A DNA stretch of 64,000 nt from Hippasteria phrygiana (taxonomy: Eukaryota; Echinodermata; Asteroidea; Valvatida; Goniasteridae). Below, piece after piece: positions 54,846-64,000 of this stretch. A model generated the notes under the pieces. The model searched no databases and was not told the DNA's origin. It saw nothing but the letters and a program-made list of their open reading frames with translations. Each line of letters starts with the position of its first letter. Position 1 is the stretch's first letter. The position numbers and the translations under genes were made by a program. The stretch is taken from the NCBI GenBank assembly GCA_037893225.1, contig JAZGUH010000004.1, positions 868,001 to 932,000 of the forward strand, written 5' to 3'.

Positions 54846-55152
54846 ATGATGAACTGGAAGCGGCTTCTTATCCTCGTCGTGGCCTTCATCTTGTACCTGG
54901 TCATCGGGGCGCTGATCTTCTCAGCGCTAGAGTTTACCAAGGAGAAAGACACCCGCGTGGACCTGAGGCAGTTCAAGAAGAAGATCCTGTCCAACCTGAC
55001 CTGCCTCTCAGAAGAGGTCCTGGAAGACATCATCCAGCGGGTCAAGGACGTGGTTAACCGTGGCATCAACCCAATCGGAAACGTGTCCATGGGTTCCAAC
55101 TGGGACTTCAGCAGTTCGTTTTTCTTCTCTGGCACTGTTGTGACTACGATAG
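54846..55152 (+). CDS. two-pore-domain potassium channel (K2P, TREK/TRAAK-like), first coding exon
   Basis: Encodes the N-terminal 102 residues of a K2P channel, which carries background K+ current across the plasma membrane. A very short N-terminus (MMNWKR) leads into transmembrane segment 1, residues 7-28, ending GALIFSALE. The extracellular cap follows (residues 30-83), with C53, the likely cap cysteine, and N-glycosylation sites NLT (50) and NVS (79). Pore helix 1 then reads NWDFSSSFFFSGTVVTTIG (85-103), the start of the first selectivity filter. A GTGAGT donor at 55153 splits the Gly codon in phase 1; TREK genes are, from memory, split at about this place. Two ATG codons stand in tandem at the start. 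The frame stays open upstream to 54780 without another ATG. The rest of the channel was not found in the window and must lie beyond it or in unrecognised exons. Confidence 0.9.
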
Positions 55153-55158
55153 GTGAGT
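55153..55158 (+). promoter_or_regulatory. 5' splice site of the K2P exon
   Basis: ACGATAG/GTGAGT, a consensus donor, within the TTIG codons of the selectivity filter. Confidence 0.85.
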
Positions 55159-55255
55159 GTTACCTAAAAAACAGTGGTTTATGAAAACTTGAAGGAAAGC
55201 AGGGACCGATCCGGGTTTATAGGCTGACCCATTGAGTACGGTTATTTACAGTTAG

Positions 55256-55445
55256 GCGCCTGGGTGTTGGGCTGCCTTTTGCAGCCAAGCGGAACGGACA
55301 CAATGTGCTTGAGCAGCCAAGCGTAACATACACAATAATCCGATAAAGGATTAAAACTGCAGAAAATGGCATGTATAGACGTCACCGGCCTGGTGGCAAT
55401 TTTGTTTTTTGCAGCTATTGCCGTCATCTGTAATATAAGGTGTCC
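55256..55445 (+). repeat. repeat family R, intact copy 1
   Basis: GCAGCCAAGCGGAACGGACA, GAGCAGCCAAGCGTAACATA, ATAATCC, GGATT.AAA, CACCGGCCTGGTGG, and a CAGCTATTGCCGTCATCTGTA end, in the same order as at 56440-56600 and in the split copy at 28500/37252. Lies in the presumed first intron of the K2P gene. Confidence 0.75.
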
Positions 55446-56439
55446 ATGCAGAAAGGTGATCCTAAAATTTTCCATCTGATGTTGGTGGGGTCATTTCATT
55501 CGGCACATGTATGTATTGTACATGCTGCATGCATGCAACATAAATAAATGAATAAAACGAATCGGCTGCCATGTTTTTACATCCAATCCCACTTAAATCT
55601 ACCACTGGAAAGTGAGAGTTCAGTTTTTTCCCTTTTGATGTGAGTTTTGGGGTATTTCTTTTCGTATATTTTGTCCTATTCTTATGCTGAAAATATACTG
55701 ACGGTAATCCATCAAGACCACCGGATTACCATAGTATACGTGTATCTTTGTTTCCCGTATATACAATGTACATACGTGCATACCAAAAGTTGTATTGTGT
55801 GTTGAAAAATTATGAGCACATTCAGTTGGTAGTTTCCGTAAAAAAGAATTGAAATCCATTGCTAATTTTCATCTAATTTATTATTTTTTATATCCATTTA
55901 AACACTACTATCTCATAAGTTTCAAAAGATAAAACAAGTGTCCTTGAAAATTCTTCATGTAAAAAAGAAATCGCCACAGAAGAGTCTGAGGCTCAAACTA
56001 CCAGTGTGTATAGTGTTGAGCCTTTTATTGGTTTAACATTTTATGCATTCGAAAATTTGGCCAAATGGCCAAATAATAAGAAAGCTTACATAAAATGTAC
56101 CAATACCAGTCAGGGAGCCCTGACAAAACATTTTTTTCTCAAGATAGGACTATCTTGAGAAATAATTTTTTTGTCTGAAATGCTGCCATCTTTTTAGAAA
56201 ATTATATCTGAAGAACTAAAAAAAATGCCATGGCCTACAATTTCAAGACTCGAAATAAGATGCACAAAGTCACTGTTCAAACAATAATTATTCGCTCTTT
56301 TCTCGTTACTTGGATGATGATGATTAAGTTCAACTTTCACAGGTTTGTCCTGTGTATTGAATCGCACACAGTCTGCATCTCTGTTGTCAGCTTTACCAAT
56401 GCTATATTATTTCTTTAACCCCTTGATGAGTATGGTTAT
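55446..56439. other. no recognisable gene; K2P intron candidate
   Basis: AT-rich DNA with one inverted word pair around 56132-56165 (TTCTCAAGATAG / CTATCTTGAGAA). No second K2P exon recognised. Confidence 0.45.
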
Positions 56440-56605
56440 TCTAGTGAGGCACCCGGGCAGACTGTGCAGCCAAGCAAAATGGACACAAAAGGCTTGTGCA
56501 GCCAAGCGTAACATACACAATAATCCAACAATGGATTGAAAATGGTGTTTATAGACTTCATCCGGCCTGGTGGAAATTTTTTTGTGCCATTTGGCATCAT
56601 CATCT
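56440..56605 (+). repeat. repeat family R, intact copy 2
   Basis: GTGCAGCCAAGC repeated, AACATACACAATAATCC, ACAATGGATTGAAAATG, CATCCGGCCTGGTGG, TGCCATTTGGCATCATC. The uninterrupted junction ATGGATTGAAAATGGTG shows the unoccupied form of the site hit by the 8.6-kb insertion. Confidence 0.75.
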
Positions 56606-57429
56606 GTACACATGACCAAACCAGGTTATAACCAGATTCTACTAGCTGCTAGCAAGCTGATTATGCATTTCAATTTGAACTTCCAGTAAGCGCAGAAGTA
56701 AAGTTCAAAAGAAAAAAACTTCCAGTAAAAAATGTTCACCAAGATAAGATCTATCTGGTCACCAAATTTGAAGGCCATCCGTAATTCCATTCAGAAGATA
56801 ACTGCTGCTTTTGAAATATTTACTTTTTGGTCATTGCATGGGCACTTATGCGTGTATTTGTAAGCATTTCTGTTAATGTTATTGATCCTTTGAATGGTCA
56901 CATGATCCCCGTAGGTGCTGATTGCTTGATTTTAAGCTCCAGTAACCCCGGAAGTAAAAGAGGTCAAACGGAAAAGATGTAGATCAAAATTAGATCCATC
57001 TGCTCACTAAACATACAATCATGCCTGCTCAAGTTCATGAGATACAGTGTAGGCCCTATGGAGTTTCAATGTTCACTTTTTTGAGGTTTTCTGCATGTAA
57101 CTTGGCACTTGATAACATCATCATTATACATCATTTACAAACAATCACCAAACCTATCACTCATTTTTGAATTCGGGTGCTGTTGCCAAACTGTTGTGTG
57201 ATATCCCATCTGGGCTACCATAGATTTGTCTTACAAGTACATGTACATGTATGTACGTCATGTACGTGCTTACGTTATCACCGGTCAGCCGCGAACTGGA
57301 GAAATCCCTGAATTGCTTGTTCACGTACAGCATGCACTGGCAATATGCCGTGGATACAATGTACATAGTACAGGCGGTCAGAGTGAAAAGGAAAGGTTGC
57401 CTCAGGGCATTTTCAACTTCGCTGATTGT

Positions 57430-58198
57430 CAGAAAACACAAGAAATTTGAGAGACCCATATTTACCGTGCCATTTGGAGTAAAAATCACAGCTATATCTC
57501 TCACGGTTGATTTTTCAAAATGTTTTCAAATAACAAAAGGTCTTATCATTATTTCCGGTCGATGGCGTCATCAATCTAAATCCGTGCACACGTGTACGTG
57601 TTGTCTGCCCGAGGGTCATACATGTATATATTTCTCCTGAAGTGAATATCGCAAACTTCGCCACACACATCAACTGAAAATTTATTCTGAATTTTTTTCA
57701 ACCTGCCGCTAGAGGGCGCTCGAATATCGAAAAAAGCACATCCTTGCCATAGACTAACATCGTTGAAAGCAAGTTCACATCTTTTAGCAATTTCAAATTA
57801 GAAGGCAAGGGTCAAGTGATTTTACACGTACATACGTAATATAAAAATGAAGACCCTGGATTATTCTATCAATTCCCATAAAAGCAAAAGCATAGGCCTA
57901 TCTCTCACGGTTGATTTTATATTGATTTTAAAAGATTATATCTAGAAATCTTTGATTGCTTGTAATCTGATAGTTGATAACGTCATCGTGATGTCATTAT
58001 CAGAAAGCTTGAGAGCTACATGTATGTTAACTGTGCTACATGTATCTGAAGCAAAAATCTGGATTATACATTTATCTCTCGCCGTTGAATTTTCAGCAAT
58101 TTTGTAATGTTTAAAGGTCTTTTCATTGCAACTTCCGGTCTGGCTACGTCATCAATCCTTTTTCCCTCAGCTTGTTCTTAGCACGAAGTTGATTATAT
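57430..58198. repeat. diverged 587-bp-family repeat, left part
   Basis: Shares CTCACGGTTGATTTTTC, GCCGCTAGAGGGCGCTCGAA, TAACATCGTTGAAAGCAAGT and TGAAGACCCTGGATTATTC with the array at 29-37 kb. It runs to GATTATAT, where the hAT-like element interrupts it. TGACGTCA palindromes are largely mutated here. Confidence 0.85.
58191..58198. repeat. 8-bp target duplication GATTATAT, left
   Basis: Exact match to 61671-61678; together they flank TAAGGTT...AACCTTA. Confidence 0.9.
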
Positions 58199-59207
58199 TA
58201 AGGTTCAACCGATGTTGGATTTTCCTGCCGATCCGATGGCCGATGTTTTATTTGGAACATCGGCCGATGTCCGATCCGATCCGATGTTTTTAATCGACAT
58301 ATAAACAATGCCATCAAAAACGTCAAAAAATCGTGCTGAGCTATCGGTAGATCGTGACACTATGGACCGATCGCGCTGCCACCAGTCGAACACATTTTTA
58401 AAGGTAAGTAAAGTCCAAGATATCCGTCAGAATCGACTGATAGCACAGCACGATCGCCCTATATCGCGCACATCGACCGATTGCGCCCACATACTGACAT
58501 ACCCAAGACAAACCACGACTCCCTTAACACAGTAATAAATTGGGCCAAACAAAAAAATGCCTTTAGTTCGGGTCACCCTATTTTCGAAAGACATAAAATG
58601 TTATTAGGTAGAGGAAGACAAATTAATTCTACGATACCGATTTCCGATCATAATAGTAGGAATTGCCGACCAGGCGTCCGGAATTCCCATACAGTAGCGG
58701 CGGTACTTGCCGACATGTGAAACTATGCGTAACTCAAAGATCGTGTACATCTTGTCGATGTTCGGCCGGGAGTACGTGCGCATGCGGCAAAATAAGTACG
58801 GGCTCGATCATGGGGAAAAACCGTCTGCGCCTGCGCATTGCGCAGAGCGGGTCCGTTGTTGGGGGGTGTTTATTCATGCAACACCATGCTTTGACACGCA
58901 TGCTTTGGAGGCAACAAATTACTAAAAGATTCTAGAACTTCGTAGGCCCACTCGACAAGATTTGTTCATAAAATCCCGGCGAAAACCAACAAAGAATCGG
59001 ACCAACAAGGATAGTCAAAATCAGGATGTGTTTTAATCAAAACTTTCGACAAATTGCGACAAGAAGTGGACCAGTGGTTGAGTGATGTGCGTGATAAACG
59101 GCTGTGTGGATAATTCCACGTGTCGCCAACGTGTTACGGTGACGCACCGTGCATGGAGCTGTCAGTTGGCCGGGCACGCCCGCGCGTTGTACGGCATGGA
59201 CTGCTTT

Positions 59208-59217
59208 CGTATCGCGG
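59208..59217. repeat. 10-bp direct repeat CGTATCGCGG, left
   Basis: Repeats exactly at 60495-60504 and flanks the TTCGCCC-repeat element, so it is probably its target duplication. Confidence 0.75.
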
Positions 59218-60494
59218 GTTTACAGTCACTTCGCCCAAAAACCACATCGCCCTCAACCACTTCGCCCTCAACCACTTCGCCCAAACGCCACTTCGCCCAA
59301 ACCCCACTTCGCCCAATTACCCCTTCGCCCAAACGCCACTTCGCCCAAAAACCACTTCGCCCAATTACTACTTCGCCCAATTACCACTTCGCCCAAAAAC
59401 CACTTCGCCCAAAAACCACTTCGCCCATGCCCGATCCGTATGCCTTATTTTCATTTTATTAGTTCGTTACATACATCATAATCCCTCATATCAGTTAAGA
59501 TGTTACATTATAAATGTTTGTAAAAAATTACATTATAAATTTCACGCAATTTTTATAAAAACCTCTTGGAAAATATATCAATTTAAAAAATCGTAATAAT
59601 TTGAATGACCACTTGACAGGGGCGGATCTAGGTTTTCACTAAGGGGGGGGGGGGGGGGGGGTTTACCTGAGGTGATTGGCCTACACACCCCAGCGTGCCG
59701 AATTTTCGACACCCGACACTGGTTATTTTTATTTTTTTTCTCAGCCCAAGGGGGGGGTTTAAACCCCCAAACCCCCCCCCCCCCCCGTAGATCCGCCACT
59801 GATTGATGAAAATAATTGCCCATATATAAGGCATATTACTAATAAGAAAAGAAAAGCATGGTCACAAAAAGGATGTCACAAAACTCAATTTAAGAACGCA
59901 AATACAGTCTTGAATGCACCATAATTTGAATGACCAAATAGACGAAAACGGCAAATTGCCCGCCAGGAAAACCTATATTACAAACACGACTATATATGGC
60001 ATTAATATTTACACGCATACAAGTACCCACACAAATAAATTAAATCTGCATATACAATAACTTAGGTTTTAACTTATTCCAGTATTGTCGTGATTCCTGC
60101 TTTACCGTACGGGCGGGAAGGGCGAAAAAAAAACCCGCGAAAGTCATTTTGTACTTTCGAAAAACACGGATAGGCCCTATCCTTTTTTGGCTTAAAACTC
60201 TTCCAGGGCAGTGGCGGTGCATTTTTTTAAAAAAGTCTCAGTAACATTCAGTTAGAACTGATAAATACACTGGTAAGTGTTTTTTGGGCGAAGTGGTTTT
60301 TGGGCGAAGTGGTTTATGGGCGAAGTGGTTTTTGGGCGAAGTAGTAATTGGGCGAAGTGGTTTTTGGGCGAAGTGGCATTTGGGCAAAGGGGTAATTGGG
60401 CGAAGTGGGGTTTGGGCGAAGTGGCGTTTGGGCGAAGTGGTTGAGGGCGAAGTGGTTGAGGGCGATGTGGTTTTTGGGCGAAGTGACCGACAAC
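59218..60494. mobile_element. transposon with TIRs made of ACTTCGCCCAA repeats, 1.28 kb
   Basis: The first 215 bases carry about 13 units of CACTTCGCCCAAAAAC and variants; the last 215 are their inverted copy in the same unit order. The outer ends are GTTTACAGTCACTTCGCCC and its mirror with three mismatches. A 10-bp direct repeat flanks it; durations of 8-11 bp are seen with Mutator-like elements, but the superfamily is unproven. No transposase frame is present. Frames such as HFAQ/TSPK peptide repeats are products of the array. Confidence 0.85.
59617..59801. mobile_element. oligo-G MITE, 185 bp, innermost nested element
   Basis: CAGGGGCGGATCTAGG at the left and CGTAGATCCGCCACTG at the right are mirrored, each followed inward by a run of G or C. 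No convincing target duplication. Same end type as repeat B at 16513. Confidence 0.8.
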
Positions 60495-60504
60495 CGTATC
60501 GCGG
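60495..60504. repeat. 10-bp direct repeat CGTATCGCGG, right
   Basis: See 59208-59217. Confidence 0.75.
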
Positions 60505-61670
60505 CACTCTGTGCGTGCAGTTTGTGATATGGTGATCGCATTTCATATTTATTTTGTTTAGTTTATTGCTTTTGCTGATTAATAGGCTATCAATCATGTA
60601 TCTATCTTTCTTCTGAATAAAAAGGTCGATTATTCACAACACGAGAGTTTTGGCTTAACCATACAAGTTTACAGTTTTAAAGAAATAGGAAGAAAGCTGA
60701 TTATTTTTACAATACGTAAATTTTATTTTCCACTTTGCAATGCTCGTATCACATAAAATTCATCAGGCATATGTCTCACAAAGCATCTCAAAATGTGTAC
60801 ATGTACTTCGTTTCGGGACCCCTCTAACACAGGTATTGCGTTAATTTAATAATATTCTCACCTTTAGCATGGAGGTAGAAAATTAACATGTTATGCCTAC
60901 CAACCGACCATATTAAATTTTATTTTAACACTGCTGGTTGTTGGATAGAAGTTGAAATGGAGAACAAATTAGGACAATGGGCAAAACTAATCGAGGCATT
61001 TATTTACATGTACGTAGAAAAATCTGCGGTCGTAAAAATACGACGCCGAACTCGCAGTGATTTCAATTCAATTCAAGCTTCAGTCCAGCAAAATTGGCAC
61101 ACGTGAAGGGAATTCCCCATTAGGGCGTCTATGCTGGTCTTTTTTCCAGGGTATTTTTGTATTCACGCTGTATATAACATTACACGGTGCACACATATCG
61201 CCAATGCTGCGCATGCAAGAGACATGTGATCGGCTGAACTAAAGTCCACAACGCGTCGTGGCTTCACACAGTGTGGTTCCCAGACTCCGTTCATGACGTT
61301 CAGTAGACCAGTCCAGTCATGCACTGACTGCTCCGTTGTCTTCGGGCACTGAGTTTTCACGCATGCGGTGCAGATAGCGCGGATCGCATAGACGCGGAGC
61401 TCGGAGATATTTACACCGGTATGATAATAGATCACCGCATAAAACTGTTCATTTTTCACACAAAAATTAGACATCGTTTTTACTCGCGCTCTAATAAAAA
61501 AACATGACATTTGTGTATGATAAAATTGAGTGTAAAGTTTGCTAATTGACATTGCCGAACATCGGTTCGTCATCGGTCAAACCTTACAAATTTTGCCGAT
61601 CCGATGTTTTGCCGATGTTGCCAAACATCGGCCCGATCCGATGTCCGATCCGATCATCGGTTAAACCTTA

Positions 61671-61678
61671 GATTATAT
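61671..61678. repeat. 8-bp target duplication GATTATAT, right
   Basis: See 58191-58198. Confidence 0.9.
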
Positions 61679-62930
61679 GTATACATGAATTGTAAAATGA
61701 TTTCAGCAAACTTCGCCACACACATCAATTGATTATTCATTTAAAACATTTTTCAACCTGCCGCTAGAGGACGCTATAAAATTTTATGACGTCACTGGTT
61801 ATTTTTTTGTGAAGTACAACCTAGCCGGAGACTTCAGGACGCATCCGAAATTCTTGTCTAGGGCTATTGTCTAGGTGTGCGCCCATTACAACTACGTGAA
61901 ATGCTGACAATAGCCATAGTCGTAGATCTGTGGAAGCCCGATTCGGACATGGCCTAACATCGTTGAAAGCAAGTTCACATCTTTAAGCAATTTTAAATTA
62001 GAAGGCACTTCCGGTTTGAACCGGAAGGAAGGGTCACGTAGTTTTGCACATACATGTAATATCAAATATATAGACCCTGGATTATTCTATCAATTCCCAT
62101 AAAAAGCAAAATCAGATCTCTCACGGTTGATATTACAATGTATATTGATTTTCAAAGATAAAATCTAGAAATCTTTGATTGCTTGTCATCTGATACTTGA
62201 TGATGTAATTGTAACATCATTATCAGAAAGCTCGAGAGCTATGTAAACTGTGCTATCTGAAGCAAAAGTCTGGATTATATCTCTCGCCATTGATTTTTCA
62301 TCAATTTTTAAAGGTTTAAAGGTCTTTTCATTGCAACTTCCGGTCTGGTGACATCATCAATCTTTCTCCCCCTCAACTTGTTCTTAGCACGAAGCTGATT
62401 AAATACATGAATTATAAAGTGATTTCAGCAAACTTCGCCACACACATCAACTGATTATTAATTTAAAAAATTTTCAACCTGCCGCTAGAGGGCGCTGTAA
62501 CATTTTATGACGTTCCGGTAATTTTTGTGTGAAGTACAACCTAGGCGGAGACTAACGTCTTTTTCCACTTTCAAATTATGAGGCACTTCCGTTTTCGACT
62601 GGAAGGAAGGGTCACGTGATTTTGCACACACGACAAAAAATGAAGACCTAGTATTATCCTATCAATTGACGCAAAAAGCAAGATCGGGGGTCTCACGGTT
62701 GATTTTATATATCAGTTTAAAGATTAAAAATATTTGTCTTAAATCGCTTGTAATATGATACCTGATAACGTCATCATGAAGTCATTGTGTTAAAAGTTTG
62801 AACTTCATATCTGTTTTCATGTGCTCAAAAAAGCGCGGATAAAAAAGATAGGGAAAGAAGAAAAAAATAATCCTAACAATAACAATAGGGAATAGGGTTT
62901 GGGCTCATCAAGCCCAAACCCTACATAATT
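61679..62930. repeat. 587-bp-family repeat, right part with terminal stem-loop
   Basis: Continues the repeat interrupted at 58198, with two CCTGCCGCTAGAGG markers (about 61759, 62478) and ACTTCCGGTTTGAACCGGAA. It ends in a purine-rich tail and a 13-bp stem-loop, TAGGGTTTGGGCT / AGCCCAAACCCTA, at 62893-62923. The element type and the AACAATAGGG frame match 37071-37160, but the stem sequence differs. Between 61832 and 61955 there is a stretch absent from the other monomers. Confidence 0.85.
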
Positions 62931-63171
62931 ACTCATTTGTCAAATGGCCTATTGCAGAAAGAAAAAAATTGATTGCTTAACCATTAGACCAGTGCATGTC
63001 CTGCATGTCATGCATCCAACCAAATGGAACTACACTGTGTACAGAGTTGCCCTGTGGGATTTGAATCCACTTGATTGGACTTATTCATGAGCTTACCAAG
63101 TTCATACATGTATATGTCCTGTTTCCTGAATCCATCCTGAAAAACATTAACACATGCGTGTCCAAACTCAG

Positions 63172-63365
63172 GCGTTTACATGGGGCAAGATACCAGAGGT
63201 CGCAAGTTCGCATCCCGCTCCTGCCAGTTTTCTTTGTTCACTTTGAAAAACATGTACATTTTAGTTATACATGACTTAATCACAGCCTGGGATTTTGGTT
63301 TACCCACAGACTCTCAGAAAGCACTGAGCATACAGTGCTTCATATACAACATTGTAAAAAAAATG
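63172..63365 (+). mobile_element. degenerate SINE-like copy
   Basis: A poor B box, AGTTCGCATCC, near 63207 is followed by the shared body ACTCTCAGAAAGCACTGAGC and ACAGTGCTTCATATACA, as in the next copy. Confidence 0.5.
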
Positions 63366-63453
63366 TCCCCAACACAAATTTCATCTTCACACTGATTATG
63401 CAGTACTCGCTACTACATTGGATTTGAATCGGCCAGCTGACCCTGGCAAGCTT

Positions 63454-63615
63454 GGTGGTTGAGTGGTTCAGACAGACGTCTGCACTGGTAAGCAGGAGTT
63501 CATGGGTGCGAGTCCCACCCGAGAAATCCTGTGAACTTTTTTCCCACATGCTCTCAGGAAGCACTGAGCATTCAGAGCGTACAGTGCTTCATATACATGT
63601 ACCATGTCGTGAAAG
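63454..63615 (+). mobile_element. tRNA-derived SINE-like copy
   Basis: A box TGGTTGAGTGG at 63456-63466, B box GGTGCGAGTCC (one mismatch) near 63505-63515, then CCCACATGCTCTCAGGAAGC and GTACAGTGCTTCATATACAT. Same family as 1828-1995 (minus) and 63172-63365. Confidence 0.6.
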
Positions 63616-64000
63616 AGCAAAACAAAAAAATAATACTTCTAAAGTAAGCAGTGGCAAGCTCACTCTGTATTTTCAAGCATTTTGGAAAAGTACCATTAGG
63701 CCAAGTAAACAGAAGTTACAGCAGTTGATCGTCCAAGTTGTTAAAAAAAGATGAGGATGAGGGCCTTTATATTTTTTATTTTTTTTAAATATAAAATGGT
63801 CGCCATTTTTAGTTCAGGGATCATGGGACTACTACATGTACATGTATACGTTATACACAGCTTATATATCGCAAATGCCAGTGAACTACGTACCGCCCTA
63901 ATTGCTGGCTTTGTAGAATATCTGGAAATGAATTTGGTCATCAAAAGAATGGTGCCAAGATAAAGCGAAATACATGAACAATCTAGCATTTTTGTAGGGA

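Larger units (their letters stand above)
58199..61670. mobile_element. hAT-like transposon, 3.47 kb, no recognised transposase
   Basis: Left end TAAGGTTCAACCGATG, right end CATCGGTTAAACCTTA, mirrored with one mismatch, and flanked by an 8-bp target duplication. Subterminal regions (58219-58292, 61590-61660) are dense in CCGATCCGATG words, as expected of transposase binding sites. Frames of 60-136 codons inside (for example 58308-58535, 60888-61106, 61163-61573) show no hAT dimerisation or BED-finger motif I can recognise. It is probably a deletion derivative. It contains a second element at 59218-60494. Confidence 0.85.

Noticed and set aside
59082..60597. Open frames with HFAQ/TSPK peptide repeats on both strands
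   Set aside because: Translation of the ACTTCGCCC terminal arrays; mirrored on the other strand at the other end.

Overview
The window reads as metazoan nuclear DNA from a marine invertebrate. The reasons are spliced-gene structure with a GT donor, a BEL/Pao LTR retrotransposon, tRNA-derived SINE-like copies, CR1/Jockey-like LINE remnants, several hAT-type and other terminal-inverted-repeat (TIR) elements, very many oligo-G/C runs, and frequent ACATGT and AGGCCTA-type words. An echinoderm or hemichordate is my best guess, by general resemblance only. There is no prokaryotic gene organisation, rRNA gene, intact tRNA gene or CRISPR array. Host coding content is sparse: one convincing exon, the first coding exon of a two-pore-domain (K2P, TREK/TRAAK-like) potassium channel at 54846-55152, plus one weak candidate exon at 18443-18578. 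Almost everything else that can be recognised is mobile DNA.

Layout. 1-9.4 kb holds small MITEs, SINE-like copies and low-complexity DNA. 9.67-11.43 kb is a TIR element whose ends are built from short tandem repeats. 11.4-16.8 kb is a very large palindrome. Its inner 1.9-kb arms (12297-14172 and 14421-16296) are nearly identical, and each carries a gene for a C2H2 zinc-finger/acidic protein, intact in the right arm and frameshifted in the left. 18-27.2 kb holds a three-copy MITE family, a MITE inserted with an 8-bp target duplication, two decayed LINE pieces and a 1.17-kb foldback element. 28628-37243 is an 8.6-kb insertion with hAT hallmarks: CAGGGTTG/CAACTCTG ends and the 8-bp duplication GTTTGTGC. 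It contains about twelve copies of a ~587-bp tandem repeat rich in TGACGTCA palindromes and closes with stem-loops. 37.9-42.1 kb holds nested MITEs and a SINE.

43225-50559 is a complete, very young BEL/Pao retrotransposon. It has two 769-bp LTRs with one difference seen, the 5-bp duplication ATTAC, a tRNA-Tyr primer binding site, and one 1880-codon gag-pol frame. 50.9-53.4 kb holds more TTAA-bounded MITEs. The K2P exon follows. From 57.4 to 62.9 kb a second copy of the 587-bp repeat family is split by a 3.47-kb hAT-like element. That element contains a 1.28-kb element with TTCGCCC-repeat TIRs, which contains a 185-bp oligo-G MITE, giving four nested layers.

The most interesting items are the gene-bearing palindrome with its gradient of arm identity, the satellite-carrying hAT-type insertion (its empty site can be inferred from a related repeat in the same window), the four-layer nest, and the unusually long tRNA-Tyr complementarity at the BEL primer site. 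Homology statements rest on motif recognition by eye; no database search was possible.
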